Notes: generated from the sequence alone by a model not told the origin. 6,293 nucleotides of DNA from Omnitrophica WOR_2 bacterium RIFCSPHIGHO2_02_FULL_52_10 (GCA_001805655.1 MHGR01000112.1:2988-9280), one strand, 5' to 3'. Shown: positions 1-4,029, counted from the first letter of the stretch. A program made the numbers and translations.

Positions 1-482
1 AGGAGGATGATCTGGATCAGCTTCTCATTTTCCGTCTCGAGATTGGACAGCATGCGCACTTCTTCCAGCACGGAGGGCCTTAAGTTTTGGGCCTCATCGA
101 TGATGACCACCACATTCAGGTCATTGCGCAGCTGCGCGATGAGATAATGGTTCAATTGGGAAAGGAGCGCCGACTTCGACCCCGGCGTGTATTGCACTTC
201 CAGATCTTCCAGGATATTGCACAAGATGTCCCGTCCGCTCAGATGCGTGTTCGTGATCAGCGCCGTCTGGGTGGTCGCATTCAGCTTGTTCAGCAGCGTC
301 CGGCAGACCGTCGTCTTGCCCGAGCCGATGTCTCCGGTAATCACGACGAACCCTTTTCTCTCTTCCACCGCGTAAATCAGCGTGCTTAACGCCTCCGTGT
401 GCTTGGCGCTTTCAAAAAAATATCTGGAATTAGGCGTCATATTGAACGGCGATTCCTTAAAGCCGAAATATTTATAATACAT
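1..482 (-). CDS. ExeA/XrtA-type AAA ATPase of the EPS locus (3' end outside the window)
   Basis: About 160 N-terminal residues are visible, and the reading frame runs off the left edge. It begins MYYKYFGFKESPFNMTPNSR, the typical opening of ExeA/GspA-like and XrtA-associated (TIGR03015-like) ATPases. Walker A is GDIGSGKTT at residues 50-58. Walker B is VVVIIDEAQNL at about 124-134, and a sensor-like stretch RMLSNLE lies at about 143-149. Family members bind and hydrolyse ATP at the inner-membrane face and sit beside polysaccharide export or secretion genes; the exact role in EPS loci is unclear. The ATG at 480-482 lies 21 bp after the stop of the chain-length gene, with a modest GAGG ribosome site at 488-491, so translation is probably coupled. 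The C-terminal part, including any peptidoglycan-binding domain that would favour ExeA, cannot be seen. Family assignment is firm; the XrtA subtype is inferred from context. Confidence 0.92.
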   Translation of the reverse strand, partial: MYYKYFGFKESPFNMTPNSRYFFESAKHTEALSTLIYAVEERKGFVVITGDIGSGKTTVCRTLLNKLNATTQTALITNTHLSGRDILCNILEDLEVQYTPGSKSALLSQLNHYLIAQLRNDLNVVVIIDEAQNLRPSVLEEVRMLSNLETENEKLIQIIL

Positions 483-503
483 AGCTGCCTCAGCTACCCG
501 CTT

Positions 504-1784
504 TTATTTGACAAAATGGGACAATTGCACCGTGACGGCCACCAGAACGACGCCGACGACAAAGGTCAGCCCGTACAACCAGCGCTCTTTCTCCTTCTCG
601 CGCCTGAGGCTCTCGGGCGTGTTGATTCTTGAAATCGCCCCGAACAAAGACATGCCGAGATATTCCTTCGCCTCTTCCACATCAATGAAAGATTTGTCCA
701 GGAATTCCGTCGCCAGGACCAGCCCTATCCCCGCGACGCTCCCCAAAAACATGCCGACCAAAGCGATCAGGGGCTTATTGGGCTTAAAGGGCTGTAACGG
801 GATTCTGGGGGGGTCGATGATCCTGTAATGCGTGCCTTCTTTGGAGGCCTGAAGGCGCTGGGTGATTTTGGCGGTCTCAATCCTCTGAAGCAGCGTGTTA
901 TAAATCCTTTCGTTGACACCAACGTCCCGCGCCAAAACTTTCTCCAGATCAACATTGAGCATCAGCATGGAATCCTTGGCATTGCCGGTTGTATTCTTGG
1001 CCAGGGCCTTCCCTTCCAGCGAATCCAGGGCCTGCTTGATTTCATCAATCATTGGCTTGGTATTCTGCTCCTCAAGATCGATGTTTTCCGTGTATTCCAG
1101 ATTTTCCTTTTTCAGGGCTCCCCTTTTCGCCGCAATCTGGTCCTTGAGTTCCTTGACCAGCGGATGTTTCTCGGTGGAATCCAGCAACAGCGCGTCCAGG
1201 CGCTCCTGCAGCCCCGCGATTTCGGCGGATTTGATTTTTCCTCTATACACGTGCAGCTGCTCTTCAATGAACGTAATGGCGTCCGCCGTCTCCTGATCCT
1301 GGACTTCCTGGTTCTTGGAGATGAAAATATCCGTGATATTCTTGACCACCGCCTGCGTTTCTTGCGGGTCTTTCCCGACATAATCCAGATACAAAATATT
1401 CCCCCCGAGCAGGCGTATCTTGATATTATTCTGGATGGTCTTGATTAATTCCTCGAATCCCAATTTTGACGTGACATTTTTGTCCATATCCAGCCGCTTG
1501 ACCAATTCGGACAAACTGACCCACCCTAAAAGGGATTCCCGGATCCCGGCCAGGCGCTGCTCAACGGTCGTCGAAATCGCCAAATTATCGAAAAGAGGGT
1601 TGTCGCTTTTGCCTTCCTGCACCAGGATGACTGTTGAAGATTTGAATTTCTTGGGCATCAAAATGCCCGAGCATGCCCCCAGGACAAGCCCTAAAAACGC
1701 CGGAATCAAAACAAGCTCCTTGCGCCTGAAGAAAATTTTCAGATAATTTAACGGCGCTAAGCCGGACTCTTCTAAACTTGCCAT
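504..1784 (-). CDS. Wzz/GumC-type polysaccharide chain-length determinant (polysaccharide co-polymerase)
   Basis: This 426-residue inner-membrane protein should set polymer length and link synthesis to the outer-membrane exporter. An N-terminal Wzz domain has a first membrane segment at about 24-43 (LVLIPAFLGLVLGACSGIL). A long, mostly helical and coiled-coil-prone periplasmic region follows at about 150-300. A GNVR-like segment at about 285-330 contains the proline-rich RIIDPPRIPLQPFKPNKP, typical just before the second membrane segment (about 338-360). There is no Walker motif, so the tyrosine-kinase domain found fused in some relatives is absent. A third hydrophobic segment lies at 403-421 near the C-terminus, after a charged stretch (RREKEKERW); classical two-TM Wzz proteins lack this. 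The ATG at 1784 has a strong AAGGAGA site at 1791-1797. It lies 69 bp after the export gene and 21 bp before the ATPase. The XrtA/PEP-CTERM-associated subfamily is likely but not proven. Confidence 0.93.
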   Translation of the reverse strand: MASLEESGLAPLNYLKIFFRRKELVLIPAFLGLVLGACSGILMPKKFKSSTVILVQEGKSDNPLFDNLAISTTVEQRLAGIRESLLGWVSLSELVKRLDMDKNVTSKLGFEELIKTIQNNIKIRLLGGNILYLDYVGKDPQETQAVVKNITDIFISKNQEVQDQETADAITFIEEQLHVYRGKIKSAEIAGLQERLDALLLDSTEKHPLVKELKDQIAAKRGALKKENLEYTENIDLEEQNTKPMIDEIKQALDSLEGKALAKNTTGNAKDSMLMLNVDLEKVLARDVGVNERIYNTLLQRIETAKITQRLQASKEGTHYRIIDPPRIPLQPFKPNKPLIALVGMFLGSVAGIGLVLATEFLDKSFIDVEEAKEYLGMSLFGAISRINTPESLRREKEKERWLYGLTFVVGVVLVAVTVQLSHFVK

Positions 1785-1853
1785 GATATCTCTCCTTTAA
1801 CGGGTTTCAAATTTATAAAGGGATGCTGTGCTTCCATAAGTTTACAGGGTGAA

Positions 1854-2693
1854 TTAGAAGCCCCCCGTATATATTCTCCGGCCGGTCGAGCCGGCGGCGT
1901 TGATAGGCTGCGTCACAGGCTGGATGGTGCGCATCGCCTTGGCCATGAACGTCGGCGGAATATAAAGCGTGTCGCCGGGCTTCATGACCAGGTTTTCCCT
2001 CAAATCGCCTTCATAGAGAAGCTTGTGGACATTCACCGTCTTTTTTTCCACCTTTCCGGTTTCTGAAGGGGTAATCAGCTTGCTGACCGTGGTTTTGCCG
2101 CTCAATAACGGCAGGCCCGCCTGCACCAAGGCCTCGCGCACCGTGATGGTATCCCCGCGCATGTAGATCTTGCCCGGACTGCCGACTTCGCCCACCACAT
2201 ACACGATCTTGCTGTTATACCCCGTGATCATGACGGTGACATCGGGTGAGATGATATATTCGGAAAGCTTCTCGACCAGCAAGGTTTTGACCTCATCTTT
2301 TTTCAAGCCCTCAATGTTGATATCCCCGATAAAGTTGTATTGGATTTTTCCATCGTTATTGATGATGAACTGGCCGCTGACCTCGGGGTGTCTTAACACG
2401 GATATATCAATCACGTCTTCCTTCCCTAATGTGTATTGGGTGGATTCCAGGATGTACTCCGGTATCACGACATCCTCACCGGAGTCTACACCCGCTTGCG
2501 CTCCCGGTTCCTGGTAAATTAAGGAAACATCCGCGTAGGAACCGGCACTCTCTTCTGCCGGCGCGTTTGCGGACAAATCGGGCTGGGAAACGACCTCGCT
2601 GAAATTCTGAGCGCGCGCGGAACCGGCTGTAAAAAGGGTCAGCCAGAGAGTCAGTCCCCCCACAATATAAAAGCAGTTAAATTTATCTTTCAT
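1854..2693 (-). CDS. Wza-like outer-membrane polysaccharide export protein (Poly_export + SLBB)
   Basis: This 279-residue periplasmic/outer-membrane protein belongs to the Wza/KpsD family that forms or gates the EPS export channel. Residues 1-28 form a signal peptide (n-region MKDK, hydrophobic core, ARA|Q cleavage). There is no lipobox cysteine; Cys7 lies in the n-region, so unlike Wza it is probably not a lipoprotein. The Poly_export domain spans about 86-157 (YTLGKEDVIDISVLRHPEVS, then DGKIQYNFIGDINIEGL). An SLBB domain starts at about 162 (KIVYVVGEVGSPGKIYMRGD) and ends near 247 with MKPGDTLYIPP. The tail is short and has no obvious Wza-like amphipathic helix. The frame is open up to 2837, but I chose the ATG at 2693 because it has an AAGGAG site at 2701-2706 and opens the signal peptide; the extra 48 residues would be encoded by REP-like hairpins. 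First of the EPS structural genes in the presumed operon. Confidence 0.93.
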   Translation of the reverse strand: MKDKFNCFYIVGGLTLWLTLFTAGSARAQNFSEVVSQPDLSANAPAEESAGSYADVSLIYQEPGAQAGVDSGEDVVIPEYILESTQYTLGKEDVIDISVLRHPEVSGQFIINNDGKIQYNFIGDINIEGLKKDEVKTLLVEKLSEYIISPDVTVMITGYNSKIVYVVGEVGSPGKIYMRGDTITVREALVQAGLPLLSGKTTVSKLITPSETGKVEKKTVNVHKLLYEGDLRENLVMKPGDTLYIPPTFMAKAMRTIQPVTQPINAAGSTGRRIYTGGF

Positions 2694-2700
2694 GACCTTT

Positions 2701-2706
2701 CTCCTT
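2701..2706 (-). promoter_or_regulatory. Shine-Dalgarno site fixing the start of the export gene
   Basis: On the minus strand this reads AAGGAG, 7 nt before the ATG at 2693. It decides between that start and a longer open frame reaching 2837. The longer form would put a basic, hydrophilic extension in front of the signal peptide, which is not plausible. Confidence 0.85.
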
Positions 2707-2736
2707 TTATTGAAATCGTTGTAACAGGCAGGGGCC

Positions 2737-2756
2737 CCACGGACTGAAGTCCGTGG
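2737..2756. repeat. REP-like palindrome, copy 1
   Basis: CCACGGACTGAAGTCCGTGG is a perfect 9-bp inverted repeat around a GA centre, practically an 8-bp stem with a TGAA tetraloop. It lies in the untranslated gap between the HTH gene and the export gene. A second copy sits 74 bp away and differs at two positions that keep the stem paired. Short CCACGGGCTGAAGCCCGTGG-type palindromes of this kind are known as dispersed REP-like repeats in many bacterial genomes. Confidence 0.75.
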
Positions 2757-2775
2757 CACCTCCACTCTTTCGAGC

Positions 2776-2799
2776 TTCGCCCGACGCCCTGCGGGCGAA
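2776..2799. repeat. Hairpin between the two REP-like copies
   Basis: TTCGCCCG at 2776-2783 pairs perfectly with CGGGCGAA at 2792-2799, leaving an 8-nt loop. An alternative, shorter hairpin (CGCCC-TGC-GGGCG, 2785-2797) uses the same right arm. With the REP-like copies on either side this forms a palindrome-hairpin-palindrome cluster in the 152-nt gap before the export gene. No U-run follows on either strand, so it is not a standard terminator. Confidence 0.6.
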
Positions 2800-2810
2800 T
2801 TGCCATTCAC

Positions 2811-2830
2811 CCACGGGCTGAAGCCCGTGG
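2811..2830. repeat. REP-like palindrome, copy 2
   Basis: CCACGGGCTGAAGCCCGTGG is a perfect 9-bp inverted repeat around GA. Compared with copy 1 at 2737-2756, position 7 changes A to G and position 14 changes T to C, a compensatory pair that preserves the stem. It ends 15 bp downstream (plus-strand left side) of the stop codon of the HTH gene, so a transcript through the operon would carry it. Confidence 0.75.
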
Positions 2831-2845
2831 AACTCAAAGCGGCTT

Positions 2846-3031
2846 TTAGACTTCAAAAACAGCCTCATGGAACTCCTTTATTTGTTCCAAGTCGGTCTCG
2901 TCGTAGACCCTCCAACCCCTCCAATCGCGTTTGGGCTTGCGGATCTTACCCACCCTTTCCCAACGGGCAACGGTCTTCGGGCTGACGCCTAATTGTTCTG
3001 CCACCTCTGTAATGGTTAATCGTGCCTTCAC
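2846..3031 (-). CDS. Small winged-HTH (MerR/excisionase-like) DNA-binding protein
   Basis: This 61-residue protein is essentially a single DNA-binding domain. Residues 6-27 (ITEVAEQLGVSPKTVARWER) form a MerR-type helix-turn-helix. A basic wing follows at 29-43 (KIRKPKRDWRGWRVYDE) and a final helix DLEQIKEFHEAVFEV. Full-length MerR regulators have a dimerisation helix and effector domain that are missing here, so it resembles stand-alone BldC/excisionase-like HTH_17 proteins. The start is GTG at 3031, supported by GGAGG at 3039-3043 with a 7-nt spacer. It lies 152 bp upstream of the export gene and about 270 nt downstream of a sigma-54 promoter in the same direction, so it is probably the first gene of the EPS transcript. 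A local regulatory role is inferred. An excisionase function is possible, but no integrase or attachment site is visible. Confidence 0.85.
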   Translation of the reverse strand: MKARLTITEVAEQLGVSPKTVARWERVGKIRKPKRDWRGWRVYDETDLEQIKEFHEAVFEV

Positions 3032-3038
3032 TGTCCTA

Positions 3039-3043
3039 CCTCC
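3039..3043 (-). promoter_or_regulatory. Strong Shine-Dalgarno site for the GTG-started HTH gene
   Basis: The minus strand reads GGAGG within AAAGGGAGGT, 7 nt before the GTG at 3031. It supports the non-ATG start and argues that this very small gene is really translated. Confidence 0.8.
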
Positions 3044-3126
3044 CTTTTGGAATTAAACGCTGCGCCAAATTAACTAAACTTGTTCCCCCGTGTATTCTTG
3101 CCAATCCCTACTTCCTATTCTGCTAC

Positions 3127-3166
3127 GCCCCGCTGTTAGCGGGGCTTCGCTCGCCTCTGCGAAGCC
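3127..3166 (-). promoter_or_regulatory. Two overlapping, mutually exclusive leader hairpins
   Basis: GCCCCGCT (3127-3134) pairs with AGCGGGGC (3138-3145) around a 3-nt loop. GGCTTCGC (3143-3150) pairs with GCGAAGCC (3159-3166) around an 8-nt loop. The two stems share bases 3143-3145 and cannot both form fully. A third possible stem, GCCGAA (3164-3169) with TTCGGC (3186-3191), competes with the second. All lie in the presumed untranslated leader of the sigma-54 transcript, 100-160 nt before the HTH gene. There is no U-tract after them, so simple intrinsic attenuation is not supported. Confidence 0.5.
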
Positions 3167-3201
3167 GAATCATAAGATATCTCGCTTCGGCGGAGCAGGG
3201 C

Positions 3202-3229
3202 AGGAATATTCTCGCACAGAATAATTCCT
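3202..3229 (-). promoter_or_regulatory. Leader hairpin with a single bulge
   Basis: AGGAAT-ATTCT (3202-3212) pairs with AGAAT-A-ATTCCT (3218-3229): 11 bp with one bulged A at 3223 and a 5-nt loop. It lies about 70-100 nt after the predicted sigma-54 start point. The sequence AGAATAATT in its right arm recurs exactly at 3267-3275. It could stabilise the leader or be a protein or RNA target; no known riboswitch is recognised. Confidence 0.45.
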
Positions 3230-3310
3230 CCGAAACAAAAATGCCTTCCTATTATTTTTGCGAAGGAGAATAATTGGCGCTCGACTCCTGTGACACTACC
3301 GTGATAAGAA

Positions 3311-3325
3311 GCAATAACCGTGCCA
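3311..3325 (-). promoter_or_regulatory. Sigma-54 (-24/-12) promoter reading toward the HTH gene and EPS operon
   Basis: The minus strand reads TGGCACG-GTTA-TTGC, matching every position of the consensus TGGCACG-N4-TTGC, followed by T. The invariant GG and GC dinucleotides have the correct spacing. The predicted start point is about 3299, giving a leader of about 268 nt before the GTG at 3031. A perfect 10-bp palindrome, CTTCATGAAG (3327-3336), sits one base upstream of the -24 element. The divergent neighbour at 4169 encodes RpoN itself. Sigma-54 promoters need a AAA+ enhancer-binding protein; none is encoded in the window. The sequence match is direct; activity and target genes are inferred from direction and lack of another gene between. 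Confidence 0.82.
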
Positions 3326-3334
3326 TCTTCATGA

Positions 3335-3616
3335 AGTGATATCAAAACATACTCTACGCGCTACATCCATCTATATTGCAATAAGTTATACCCATTCCTG
3401 GGAAAGGGGGAATTTAGTACAAGACAGGTATGTTTTGGGATAATGTCTAAAAGAATGAACATTATTGTCCTAGATAAACCCGGACAATCCCTGAACTTAT
3501 ATGTTTACAACGGTTTATCCAGCGTTGTCATTTTTCGTCATAACTTAGGTAAGTAACATAAGGACTGGTTATATTTGACCGATAAAAATACTAGTATTGG
3601 AGTGTGTGAGAATTAA
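3335..3616 (+). pseudogene. Possible decayed DDE transposase fragment (IS4-like), interrupted by a stop
   Basis: The frame starting near 3335 is open to a TAA at 3554-3556 and then, in the same frame, continues to a second TAA at 3614-3616. From an internal ATG at 3443 it reads MSKRMNIIVLDKPGQS, later VVIFRHNLGK, stop, HKDWLYLTDKNTSI. The pattern 'V-x-F-R-N...K-D-W-L-x-L-x-T-D' resembles the segment before the last catalytic region of IS4-family transposases (compare VFVRN..KRKDWLALLSTD as I remember the family). No catalytic residues, ends or full-length frame are visible. Codon use is AT-richer than in the neighbouring genes. The fragment overlaps the possible enhancer palindrome at 3464-3488. 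A real 37-codon peptide gene from 3443 is an alternative but has only a weak ribosome site. Confidence 0.3.
3464..3488. promoter_or_regulatory. Palindrome placed like an enhancer for the sigma-54 promoter
   Basis: ATTGTCC (3464-3470) and GGACAAT (3482-3488) form a perfect 7-bp inverted repeat with an 11-bp spacer. Its centre is about 177 bp upstream of the predicted sigma-54 start point, in the usual range for enhancer-binding-protein sites. A second, looser pair, AGACA (3422-3426) and TGTCT (3444-3448), centres near -136. Placement and symmetry are the only evidence; the cognate activator is unknown. Confidence 0.35.
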
Positions 3617-3617
3617 T

Positions 3618-3721
3618 TGAGCCCTCGGGGAGTTTTCCTTTTCGGAGGGCTCACCCTGAGCGAGCCCGAACCCATTCGACTTCGCTCAGGGTTCGGCCCT
3701 GAGTGTAATCGAAGGGCCGAA
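3618..3721 (+). repeat. GC-rich triple hairpin at the left of the array
   Basis: Three hairpins abut with no spacer. TGAGCCCTC (3618-3626) pairs with GAGGGCTCA (3645-3653). CCCTGAGCG (3654-3662) pairs with CGCTCAGGG (3683-3691). TTCGGCCCT (3692-3700) pairs with AGGGCCGAA (3713-3721). Each outer stem is 9 bp and perfect. Alternative pairings exist across units: GGGCTC (3647-3652) with GAGCCC (3662-3667), and CCGAACCC (3666-3673) with GGGTTCGG (3689-3696). The motifs TTCGACTTCGCTCAGGG and TCGAAGGG are of a kind often seen as dispersed palindromic repeats in bacterial genomes. Confidence 0.75.
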
Positions 3722-3725
3722 GGGC

Positions 3726-3806
3726 GTACTGACTTTCCTTAAATTTATTTAGATGTAGTCAGTACATGTACTTGTTACATCTACAAAATTTAAGGTAAAC
3801 AAGTAC
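3726..3806 (+). repeat. AT-rich hairpin pair: two inverted copies of one element
   Basis: Unit 1 (3726-3765) has arms GTACTGACT and AGTCAGTAC. Unit 2 (3768-3806) has arms GTACTTGTT and AACAAGTAC. Both stems are 9 bp and perfect, separated by 2 nt. The two loops are almost exactly reverse complementary: CCTTAAATTT (3737-3746) matches AAATTTAAGG (3786-3795), and TAGATGTA (3750-3757) matches TACATCTA (3776-3783). Thus unit 2 is a reversed copy of unit 1 whose arms have changed in a paired way. Either two hairpins with complementary loops or one long hairpin of about 70 nt could form. Confidence 0.8.
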
Positions 3807-3843
3807 GAGGCGAAGGGTCTCTCGTAATAAGATCCTTCGACTC
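3807..3843 (+). repeat. Hairpin with TCGAAGG-type arms
   Basis: GAG-G-CGAAGGGTCT (3807-3820) pairs with AGATCCTTCG-A-CTC (3830-3843): 13 paired positions with one G/T wobble (3817 with 3833) and one mismatch (3810 with 3840), loop 9 nt. It begins exactly where the AT-rich unit 2 ends. The wobble is paired only on the plus strand. Confidence 0.65.
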
Positions 3844-3875
3844 CGCCCCTCGGCTTTGCCTTGGGGCTTCGCTCA
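3844..3875 (+). repeat. Weak GC-rich hairpin between array blocks
   Basis: GCCCC (3845-3849) pairs with GGGGC (3863-3867) and GGC (3852-3854) with GCC (3858-3860), around a 2x2 internal loop and a 3-nt loop. The flanks ACTCCGC and CTTCGCTCA look like diverged pieces of the TTCGACTTCGCTCAGGG-type repeat seen at 3676-3691. This is the least regular member of the array. Confidence 0.45.
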
Positions 3876-3986
3876 GCACCAACTTTCCTAAATTTTTATT
3901 GAAGTTGGTACCGCACTGCCCTTTCCTTGTATAAGAAAAAGTTGGTGCAGTACTGACTTCCACAATATATTTTGGAAGGTCAGTGC
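3876..3986 (+). repeat. AT-rich triple hairpin at the right of the array
   Basis: Unit 3 (3876-3911): GCACCAACTT with AAGTTGGTAC, one C/A mismatch. Unit 4 (3913-3948): GCAC...GTGC ends, inner pairing with two G/T wobbles and three mismatches around loop GTAT. Unit 5 (3950-3986): arms GTACTGACTTCCA and TGGAAGGTCAGTGC, with one wobble and one bulge. Spacers are 1 nt each. CTTTCCT recurs in units 1, 3 and 4 (3733, 3883, 3921), and GTACTGACTT in units 1 and 5 (3726, 3950), so these are one repeat family. The left arm of unit 3 also pairs perfectly over 10 bp with the right arm of unit 4 (3939-3948). Confidence 0.7.
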
Positions 3987-3990
3987 AGGA

Positions 3991-4029
3991 TGAGGGGTCG
4001 AAGACTGGTCAAAATCCCCCGATCCCTCA
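3991..4029 (+). repeat. Last hairpin of the array, next to the rpoN promoter
   Basis: TGAGGGGTCG (3991-4000) pairs with CGATCCCTCA (4020-4029): 10 bp with one G/T wobble (3997 with 4023) and a 19-nt loop. It ends 10 bp before the rpoN -35 box. On the minus strand it would be preceded by transcription from the rpoN side only, and no U-run follows on plus (ATTAAAAAATT), so it is not a clear terminator. Confidence 0.6.

Larger units (their letters stand above)
3050..3617. other. Gene-free region: EPS leader, sigma-54 control region, decayed fragment
   Basis: No confident gene lies here. From right to left on the minus strand it holds possible activator palindromes (3422-3488), the sigma-54 promoter (3325-3311), and the structured leader (3299-3032). 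The segment 3050-3120 shows no clear structure. A short symmetrical site, ACTTA-GG-TAAGT (3543-3554), and a direct repeat GTCAT (3527-3531 and 3537-3541, 10 bp apart) are also present; no function is assigned to them. Confidence 0.6.
3618..4029 (+). repeat. Tandem array of about eleven hairpins, nearly end to end
   Basis: Almost every base in this 412-bp gene-free stretch belongs to one of about eleven inverted repeats of 23-40 bp, separated by 0-4 nt. Most have outer stems of 8-10 bp and central loops of 9-22 nt. Order: 3618-3653, 3654-3691, 3692-3721, 3726-3765, 3768-3806, 3807-3843, 3845-3867, 3876-3911, 3913-3948, 3950-3986, 3991-4029. GC-rich units (TCGAAGGG/CCCTGAGCG type) and AT-rich units (ends G[TC]AC...GT[AG]C or GTGC) form blocks. 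The array stops about 10 bp before the rpoN -35 box. Unpaired positions are more often G/T than A/C when read on the plus strand, favouring plus-strand folding. No frame or known RNA family is recognised. It may be a dispersed repeat cluster, a structured RNA leader, or a single-strand-DNA substrate. Confidence 0.75.

Noticed and set aside
87..1448. Several plus-strand open frames across the EPS genes
   Set aside because: They are antisense to well-supported genes, show low-complexity or arginine/serine-rich translations and no domains.
2791..2805. Second -24/-12-like sequence on the minus strand (TGGCA...CGC)
   Set aside because: GG and GC spacing fits, but the -12 half reads CCGC instead of TTGC and it lies inside a hairpin. 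Too weak next to the perfect site at 3311-3325.
2694..2837. N-terminal extension of the export protein to the upstream ATG at 2837
   Set aside because: It would place 48 basic residues before a good signal peptide, is encoded by REP-like hairpins, and the internal ATG has a much better ribosome site.
3136..3345. 69-codon minus-strand frame with a TTG start
   Set aside because: It spans the consensus sigma-54 promoter and the leader hairpins, has no ribosome site, and its end is encoded by GC-rich palindromes. No family is recognised.
3340..3352. IHF site between the possible enhancer and the sigma-54 promoter
   Set aside because: TATCAA-N4 is followed by TAC, so the conserved TT step is missing; such partial matches are frequent in AT-rich DNA.
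3525..3545. PhoB box
   Set aside because: TTGTCAT...GTCAT is suggestive, but the repeat period is 10 bp and not 11, and the second half is incomplete.
3901..3986. Sigma-54 promoter for rpoN itself (TGG...TGC strings in the hairpin array)
   Set aside because: GG to GC spacing is 11 instead of 12 in the candidates; the sigma-70-type promoter at 4040-4067 explains rpoN transcription.
3726..3986. Integron attC-site array
   Set aside because: The tandem hairpins recall attC sites, but the GTTRRRY/RYYYAAC core sites are missing, there are no cassettes between them and no integrase is in the window.
3618..4029. CRISPR array
   Set aside because: Units are variable palindromes with almost no spacers; there is no constant repeat with unique spacers and no cas gene.
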